A DNA stretch of 15,980 nt from the NCBI GenBank assembly GCA_041691815.1, contig JBEPTZ010000102.1, positions 1 to 15,980 on the forward strand, read 5' to 3'. Made by a program: the position numbers and the translations under genes. Numbering within the stretch: the first letter of the stretch is position 1; the number at the start of each line of letters is the position of its first letter. Of the stretch, positions 11,764-15,980 are shown piece by piece. The stretch comes from 70-18 sp041691815 (GTDB taxonomy: Bacteria > Pseudomonadota > Alphaproteobacteria > Acetobacterales > Acetobacteraceae). The notes below the pieces were generated by a model. It ran no database searches. It was not told where the DNA came from and saw only the letters and a list, made by a program, of their open reading frames with translations.

Positions 11764-14580
11764 GTGAGCGACACGCCTGACGATCCGGCCGCCGGTGGCG
11801 TCCCGCCATCCGACGTAATGCCGGTGGTGCTTGAGGAGGAGATGCGCCGCTCCTACCTCGATTATGCGATGTCGGTGATCGTCAGCCGGGCGCTGCCGGA
11901 TGCGCGCGACGGGCTGAAGCCGGTGCATCGGCGGATTCTGTTCGGCATGCAGGAATCCGGGTTCACCGCCGACAAGCCGTATCGCAAATCCGCCCGAGTG
12001 GTCGGCGACGTGATGGGCAAATACCATCCGCACGGCGACGCCTCGATCTATGACGCCATGGTGCGGATGGCGCAAAGCTTCTCGATGCGGCTGCGGCTGA
12101 TCGACGGGCAGGGCAATTTCGGCTCGGTGGACGGCGATCCGCCGGCGGCGATGCGCTACACCGAGGCGCGGCTGGCACGGGCCAGCAGCTACCTGCTCGG
12201 CGATATCGACCGCGATACGGTGGACTTCCAGCCGACCTACGACGAGTCGGATAATGAGCCGAAGGTGCTGCCGGCTGCGTTTCCGAACCTGCTGATCAAC
12301 GGCGCCGGCGGCATCGCGGTGGGGATGGCGACCAATATTCCGCCGCATAACCCCGGCGAGATTGTCGATGCGACGCTGGCGCTGATCGCCAACCCGGAGA
12401 TCGGCCTGGAAGAGTTGATGCAGATCGTGCCGGGGCCGGATTTCCCCACCGGCGGCATGATTCTCGGCCGCGCCGGCATCCGTTCGGCGTTCGAGACCGG
12501 GCGCGGTTCGCTGGCGATCCGCGCCAGGGCGGAGATCGAGGAGATCCGCCGCGACCGCCACGCCATCGTGGTCACCGAGATTCCGTATCAGGTCAATAAG
12601 TCGACGCTGCTGGAACGCATCGCCGACATGGTGCGCAGCAAGCAGGTTGAGGGGATCAGCGATCTGCGCGACGAGAGCGACCGCTCCGGCATGCGCATCG
12701 TGATCGAACTGAAGCGGGATGCCACCCCTGAGGTGGTGCTGAACCAACTGTATCGCTTCACCCAGTTGCAGACCAGTTTCGGCGTCAACATGCTGGCGCT
12801 GGACCTCGGGCAACCGCGGCTGATGGGGCTGAAGGACGCGCTGCGGGCGTTCATCCGCCACCGCGAGGAAGTGATCCTCCGCCGCTCCCGCTACGACCTC
12901 GGCAAGGCGCGAGAGCGGGCGCACACCCTGGTTGGGCTGACGATCGCGGTGGCCAATATCGACGAGGTGATCCGGCTGATCCGCGCCAGCCCGGAGGCTG
13001 CCACGGCGCGCACCGCGCTGATGCAGCGCGACTGGCCGGCGGAAGAGGTGCTGCCGCTGCTGGCGCTGATCGAGGATGAGCGCAACGTGGTCAGCCCCGC
13101 CCACACGGTGCGGCTGACCGAGGAGCAGGCGCGGGCCATCCTGGAATTGCGGCTGCAGCGGCTGACCGGGCTGGAGCGCGACAAGATCCATGCCGAGATG
13201 GGCGAGGTGGCGGCGAAGATCGCCGATCTGCTGGAGATTCTCGCCAGCCATCCGCGCCGCATGGAAGTTATGCGCAACGAGTTGGTGACGGTGCGCGCCG
13301 AGATCGCCAGCCCGCGGATGACCGCCATCGTCGACGGGCTGGCGGAGCAGGACGATGAGAGCCTGATCGAGCCCGGCCAGATGGTGGTGACGATCACGCG
13401 GGACGGGTTCATCAAGCGCACGCCGCTGGAGACCTTTCGCGAGCAGCACCGCGGCGGGCGCGGGCGCTCGGCGGCGAGCACCCGCGGCGACGATATCGTG
13501 ACCCGCAGCTTCAACGGCCATACCCATCAATGGGTGCTGTTCTTCTCCTCCGGCGGCAAGGCGTATCGCGAAAAGGTGTGGCGCCTGCCGGAGGGCGGGC
13601 CGACCGGCAAGGGCCGCGCGCTGGTGAATTTGCTGCCCGACCTGGGGCAGGATGAAATCACCACGGTGCTGCCGCTGCCGCAGGATGAGAGCCTTTGGGA
13701 GAACCTGCATCTGGTGTTCGCCACCTCCAGCGGGCATGTGCGACGCAACCGGCTGTCGGATTTCCGCAATGTGCGCGCCTCTGGCCTGATCGCGATGAAG
13801 CTCGATGAGGGCGACAGCCTGATCGGCGTTGCCACCTGCCGCGAGGGTGATGACGTGCTGCTGGCGACCAGGCTGGGGCGGTGCATCCGCTTCCAGGCCA
13901 CCGACGACATGCTGCGGGTGTTTGCCGGGCGCGACAGTTCCGGGGTGCGTGGGATTCGGCTGGCCGAAGGGCGGGAGCCGGATGCGGTGATCAGCCTGTC
14001 GGTGCTGCGCCATGTGGAGGCCAGCGTCGAGGAGCGCGCCGCGTATCTGCGGCATGCGGCCGCCGCGCGCCGCGCCGGCGAGGATGATGCGGCGGGCGAG
14101 CCGGATGAGGCCGAGGAGATGGTGGCCGAGGTGGCGCTGACGCCGGAGCGGATCGCCGAGTTGGAAGCGGCCGAGGAATTGCTGCTGACGGTGACCGATG
14201 GCGGTTTCGGCAAACGGTCTTCCGCCTACGAATATCGGGTAAGCGGGCGCGGCGGGCAGGGCATCGCCAATATCCGGCTGAGTGCGCGCACCGGCAATGC
14301 GGTGGCCGCCACCTTCCCGGTGCGGCCGGGCGACGGGGTGATGCTGGTGACCAACGCCGGCCGGCTGATCCGGGTTCCGGCCGACCAGGTGCGGCTGACC
14401 GGGCGGGCGACCATGGGGGTGACGCTGTTGCGGCTGGATGGCGACGAGCGGGTGACCAGCGTGTTCGCGGTGCTGGAGGAGGAGGTGGCTGACGAGGCGG
14501 ATGCGCCGGATCCGTCGCCTGATGTCGCGCCGGACGCAGTGCCGCCGGAAACCGGTGAAGGGGAAGACAGCGATGGCTGA
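11764..14580 (+). CDS. gyrA: DNA gyrase subunit A
   Basis: A 938-aa type IIA topoisomerase subunit that, with GyrB, introduces negative supercoils using ATP. The N-terminus carries EEEMRRSYLDYAMSV, the catalytic Tyr132 lies in AAMRYTEARL, and the quinolone-determining region is HPHGDASIYDAMV (88-100). Relative to E. coli numbering (offset 10), Ser83 is Ala93 and Asp87 is Asp97. The GyrA box at 561-567 reads QHRGGRG, which supports GyrA over ParC, with His in place of the usual second Arg. The C-terminal beta-pinwheel carries an Ala/Glu-rich insertion (around AAARRAGEDDAAGEPDEAEE), which I recall from alphaproteobacterial GyrA, and an acidic tail. The start is GTG 11764 (ribosome site weak); ATG 11818 would remove only 18 poorly conserved residues. 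The 3' end overlaps coaD by eight bases. Confidence 0.97.
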   Translation: MSDTPDDPAAGGVPPSDVMPVVLEEEMRRSYLDYAMSVIVSRALPDARDGLKPVHRRILFGMQESGFTADKPYRKSARVVGDVMGKYHPHGDASIYDAMVRMAQSFSMRLRLIDGQGNFGSVDGDPPAAMRYTEARLARASSYLLGDIDRDTVDFQPTYDESDNEPKVLPAAFPNLLINGAGGIAVGMATNIPPHNPGEIVDATLALIANPEIGLEELMQIVPGPDFPTGGMILGRAGIRSAFETGRGSLAIRARAEIEEIRRDRHAIVVTEIPYQVNKSTLLERIADMVRSKQVEGISDLRDESDRSGMRIVIELKRDATPEVVLNQLYRFTQLQTSFGVNMLALDLGQPRLMGLKDALRAFIRHREEVILRRSRYDLGKARERAHTLVGLTIAVANIDEVIRLIRASPEAATARTALMQRDWPAEEVLPLLALIEDERNVVSPAHTVRLTEEQARAILELRLQRLTGLERDKIHAEMGEVAAKIADLLEILASHPRRMEVMRNELVTVRAEIASPRMTAIVDGLAEQDDESLIEPGQMVVTITRDGFIKRTPLETFREQHRGGRGRSAASTRGDDIVTRSFNGHTHQWVLFFSSGGKAYREKVWRLPEGGPTGKGRALVNLLPDLGQDEITTVLPLPQDESLWENLHLVFATSSGHVRRNRLSDFRNVRASGLIAMKLDEGDSLIGVATCREGDDVLLATRLGRCIRFQATDDMLRVFAGRDSSGVRGIRLAEGREPDAVISLSVLRHVEASVEERAAYLRHAAAARRAGEDDAAGEPDEAEEMVAEVALTPERIAELEAAEELLLTVTDGGFGKRSSAYEYRVSGRGGQGIANIRLSARTGNAVAATFPVRPGDGVMLVTNAGRLIRVPADQVRLTGRATMGVTLLRLDGDERVTSVFAVLEEEVADEADAPDPSPDVAPDAVPPETGEGEDSDG

Positions 14581-15106
14581 ACCGGGTTCGAGGCGAGAGC
14601 GGGTCGCGCTGTATCCCGGCACCTTCGACCCGATCCATAACGGCCATCTGGACATCATTGCGCGCGCCGCGCGGCTGGTGGATCGGCTGGTGGTGGGGGT
14701 GGCGATCAACATCGGCAAGGGGCCGCTATTCGATCTCGACGAGCGGGTGGGGCTGGTGGAAGCGGAGTGTGCGGCGATCTGCGCGCGCGACGGGGTGCGG
14801 GTGGAGGTGCGCCGGTTCGAACGGCTGCTAATCCAGTTCGGCCGCGATCTCGGCGCCCAGATGATCGTGCGCGGGCTGCGCGCGGTGTCGGATTTCGATT
14901 TCGAGTTCCAGATGGCCGGGATGAATTATCGGCTTGCACCGGAGATCGAGACGGTGTTCCTGATGTCCAGCGAGCGGCACCAGTTCATCTCCTCCCGCTT
15001 CGTGAAGGAGGTGGCGCAACTGGGCGGCGACATCGCCTCGTTCGTGTCGCCGGCGACCTTCGAGGCAACCATGGCCCGGATCGCGGCCGGGGATGTCGGA
15101 GGGTAG
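14573..15106 (+). CDS. coaD: Phosphopantetheine adenylyltransferase
   Basis: A 177-aa nucleotidyltransferase that joins 4'-phosphopantetheine and ATP to form dephospho-CoA, the penultimate step of coenzyme A synthesis, in the cytoplasm. The family signatures are complete: TFDPIHNGH with Thr17, His22 and His25 (T/HxGH ATP-binding motif), RGLRAVSDFDFEFQM beginning at Arg100, and ISSRFVKE (139-146) near the C-terminus. I chose ATG 14573, inside the last codons of gyrA, because GAAGGGGAAG (14557-14566) precedes it and the protein then begins just before the first strand. The in-frame start at 14501 would add 24 Arg-rich residues encoded within gyrA. The 8-base overlap implies co-transcription, probably with translational coupling. 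Confidence 0.95.
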   Translation: MAEPGSRRERVALYPGTFDPIHNGHLDIIARAARLVDRLVVGVAINIGKGPLFDLDERVGLVEAECAAICARDGVRVEVRRFERLLIQFGRDLGAQMIVRGLRAVSDFDFEFQMAGMNYRLAPEIETVFLMSSERHQFISSRFVKEVAQLGGDIASFVSPATFEATMARIAAGDVGG

Positions 15107-15152
15107 CTGGTCCTGAGCCTTCTGCCGTTCAGTGTTCTGCGGAGGATATCCC

Positions 15153-15728
15153 ATGCGCCGTCGCGCCTTCATCGCCAGGGTCGCCCTGGCTGGCGTTGTT
15201 GCAACCCCTGTTCTTGGAATGACCATGAGTGAAGCCGAAGCTGCCCCCGATCTGGAAAACGAGATCTACCTGGACCTGAAGGATGGCCGTGTGGTCATCC
15301 AGATGTTGCCGGATATCGCGCCGAAGGCGGTGGCGCGGGTGAAGGAGTTGTGCCGCAAGGGGTTCTATGACGGCACGCCGTTCCATCGGGTGATCGAGGG
15401 CTTCATGGCGCAGGGCGGCGACCCGACCGGCACCGGCACCGGCGGCAGCGGGCTGGGCAATGTGCCGGCCGAGTTCACCAACAAGCGGCATTTTCTGCGC
15501 GGCACGGTGGGTGCTGCCCGTTCGTCCGACCCGAACAGCGCCGACAGCCAGTTCTTCATCATGTTCGCGCCGTCCACGCATCTGGACGGGCAATACACGA
15601 TCTGGGGCCAGGTGATCTCCGGCATGGAGTATGTCGACAAGATCAAGCGCGGCAGCGGCTCCAGCGGCATGGTCAGCAATCCCGATAAGATCATCCATAT
15701 GCGGGTGGCGGCGGATGTGAAGAACTGA
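15153..15728 (+). CDS. Exported cyclophilin-type peptidyl-prolyl cis-trans isomerase
   Basis: A 191-aa cyclophilin that catalyses proline isomerisation during protein folding. The N-terminus (MRRRAFIARVALAG, hydrophobic to about residue 22, then SEAEAAP) is a signal peptide with likely cleavage near Ala30. RRAFI resembles a twin-arginine motif, so Tat export to the periplasm is possible; Sec export cannot be excluded. The active-site block is FHRVIEGFMAQGGDP (77-91) with catalytic Arg79 and Gln87, followed by SQFFI (132-136) and His143. The usual Phe/Trp near 151 is Trp. ATG 15153 follows GGAGGA (15141-15146) and gives a proper signal peptide; GTG 15132 would place the ribosome site inside the gene. 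It follows coaD by 46 bases and may share the gyrA-coaD transcript. Confidence 0.92.
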   Translation: MRRRAFIARVALAGVVATPVLGMTMSEAEAAPDLENEIYLDLKDGRVVIQMLPDIAPKAVARVKELCRKGFYDGTPFHRVIEGFMAQGGDPTGTGTGGSGLGNVPAEFTNKRHFLRGTVGAARSSDPNSADSQFFIMFAPSTHLDGQYTIWGQVISGMEYVDKIKRGSGSSGMVSNPDKIIHMRVAADVKN

Positions 15729-15754
15729 CCTGCTTGCTGATCGCTTGACGAACC

Positions 15755-15779
15755 GGGTGGCTTGCTTTTCAAGCCACCC
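15755..15779. terminator. Hairpin between the cyclophilin gene and tRNA-Lys
   Basis: A perfect 10-bp stem, GGGTGGCTTG/CAAGCCACCC (15755-15764/15770-15779), has the five-base loop CTTTT. It lies 26 bases after the cyclophilin stop and five bases before the tRNA. No T-run follows, so it is not a standard intrinsic terminator. TTGACG (15745-15750) with 17-base spacing to TTCAAG (15768-15773) could be a tRNA promoter overlapping the hairpin, but the -10 is poor. Confidence 0.55.
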
Positions 15780-15784
15780 CGCGT

Positions 15785-15860
15785 GAGCCCGTAGCTCAGA
15801 TGGTAGAGCACGAGACTTTTAATCTTGGGGCCGTGGGTTCGAGTCCCACCGGGCTCACCA
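15785..15860 (+). tRNA. tRNA-Lys(UUU)
   Basis: A 76-base cloverleaf. Acceptor GAGCCCG (15785-15791) pairs with CGGGCTC (15850-15856), followed by discriminator A and encoded CCA (15858-15860). The D arm is GCTC...GAGC. The anticodon stem CGAGA/TCTTG, with one G-T pair, holds the loop CTTTTAA with anticodon TTT. The variable loop has five bases, and the T arm is GTGGG-TTCGAGT-CCCAC. It reads AAA/AAG lysine codons. Its 3' end is the kind of sequence tyrosine recombinases use for integration, and base composition drops immediately after it. Confidence 0.97.
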
Positions 15861-15918
15861 AGAAATTCAATGAGATACCGGGACAACTTGCCTCGCTGTG
15901 GCGGTTCTGGGTAACGTT

Positions 15919-15980
15919 GTGGGTAACAAATCCAGAAAAGCCGACCAGCGCGAACTGATCGCGGGTGACAGGTATGCGCC
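15919..15980 (+). CDS. Open frame running off the right edge; possible start of an integrase-like gene
   Basis: The frame is open from 15874 to the window end, with possible GTG starts at 15898 or 15919 and no clear ribosome site. The visible residues from 15919 read VGNKSRKADQRELIAGDRYA, basic and then ending in a GDRYA segment. This faintly resembles the N-terminus of tRNA-targeting tyrosine recombinases, which often have a K-P-G-x-Y-x-D-G-type segment early. TGGGTAAC occurs twice with a 12-base period (15908-15915 and 15920-15927). Position right after a tRNA 3' end and lower G+C than the genes to the left agree with an integrated element. About 20 codons are not enough for an assignment. 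Confidence 0.25.
   Translation, partial: MGNKSRKADQRELIAGDRYA

Noticed and set aside
11722..14718. A 998-codon open frame on the minus strand opposite gyrA
   Set aside because: It is the mirror of strongly biased G+C-rich codons in gyrA. Its translation is rich in His, Arg, Pro and Gln with no domain, and gyrA on the plus strand is unambiguous.
1..15980. CRISPR array, toxin-antitoxin pair, riboswitch or novel defence operon
   Set aside because: No regularly spaced repeats, no small paired genes with toxin motifs and no recognisable riboswitch fold were seen; all genes of fair size except the left-edge frames fit known metabolic or housekeeping families.

Overview
The window is about 16 kb of G+C-rich bacterial chromosome. 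The gyrA-coaD-secreted cyclophilin run, a GyrA C-terminal domain with an acidic/alanine-rich insertion, and A/T-rich paired-hairpin repeats between very G+C-rich genes all suggest an alphaproteobacterium, most likely Acetobacteraceae (Rhodospirillales). This assignment is from recall of gene order and protein style; no search was run.

Layout. (1) 1-640: low-G+C left edge (54 of the first 120 bases are G or C) with two unrecognised small reading frames; it looks like the end of an acquired segment. (2) 734-5455: a class I/II aminotransferase (+) facing two paralogous D-2-hydroxyacid dehydrogenases (-), then a divergent M20-family N-carbamoyl-L-amino-acid hydrolase (HyuC type, +). A perfect hairpin lies between the aminotransferase and the first dehydrogenase. 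Two related paired-hairpin repeats in opposite orientation bracket the second dehydrogenase and hyuC. (3) 5655-10958: a tight operon of hyuA, hyuB and a D-aminoacylase-type amidohydrolase. (4) 10980-11505: a cupin protein behind a perfect TGTGA-N6-TCACA palindrome. (5) 11764-15728: housekeeping genes gyrA, coaD (overlapping by 8 bases) and an exported peptidyl-prolyl isomerase. (6) 15785-15860: tRNA-Lys(UUU) with encoded CCA, followed by lower-G+C DNA (65 of the last 120 bases are G or C) with an open frame leaving the window, as expected where an element has integrated at a tRNA 3' end.

How the genes may work together (inference). HyuA/HyuB would open a cyclic amide such as a hydantoin or 5-oxoproline with ATP. 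HyuC would remove the carbamoyl group from an N-carbamoyl amino acid, and the D-aminoacylase would deacylate N-acyl-D-amino acids. The aminotransferase would turn an amino acid into a 2-keto acid, and the dehydrogenases would reduce or oxidise 2-keto/2-hydroxy acids. Together this is a salvage or catabolic module for modified or D-amino acids. No transporter, racemase or dedicated regulator is visible in the window.

I see no CRISPR array, transposase, rRNA or obviously new defence system. The most unusual items are the compensated paired-hairpin repeats, the 26-base tandem duplication at the hyuA/hyuB junction and the CRP/FNR-like operator.
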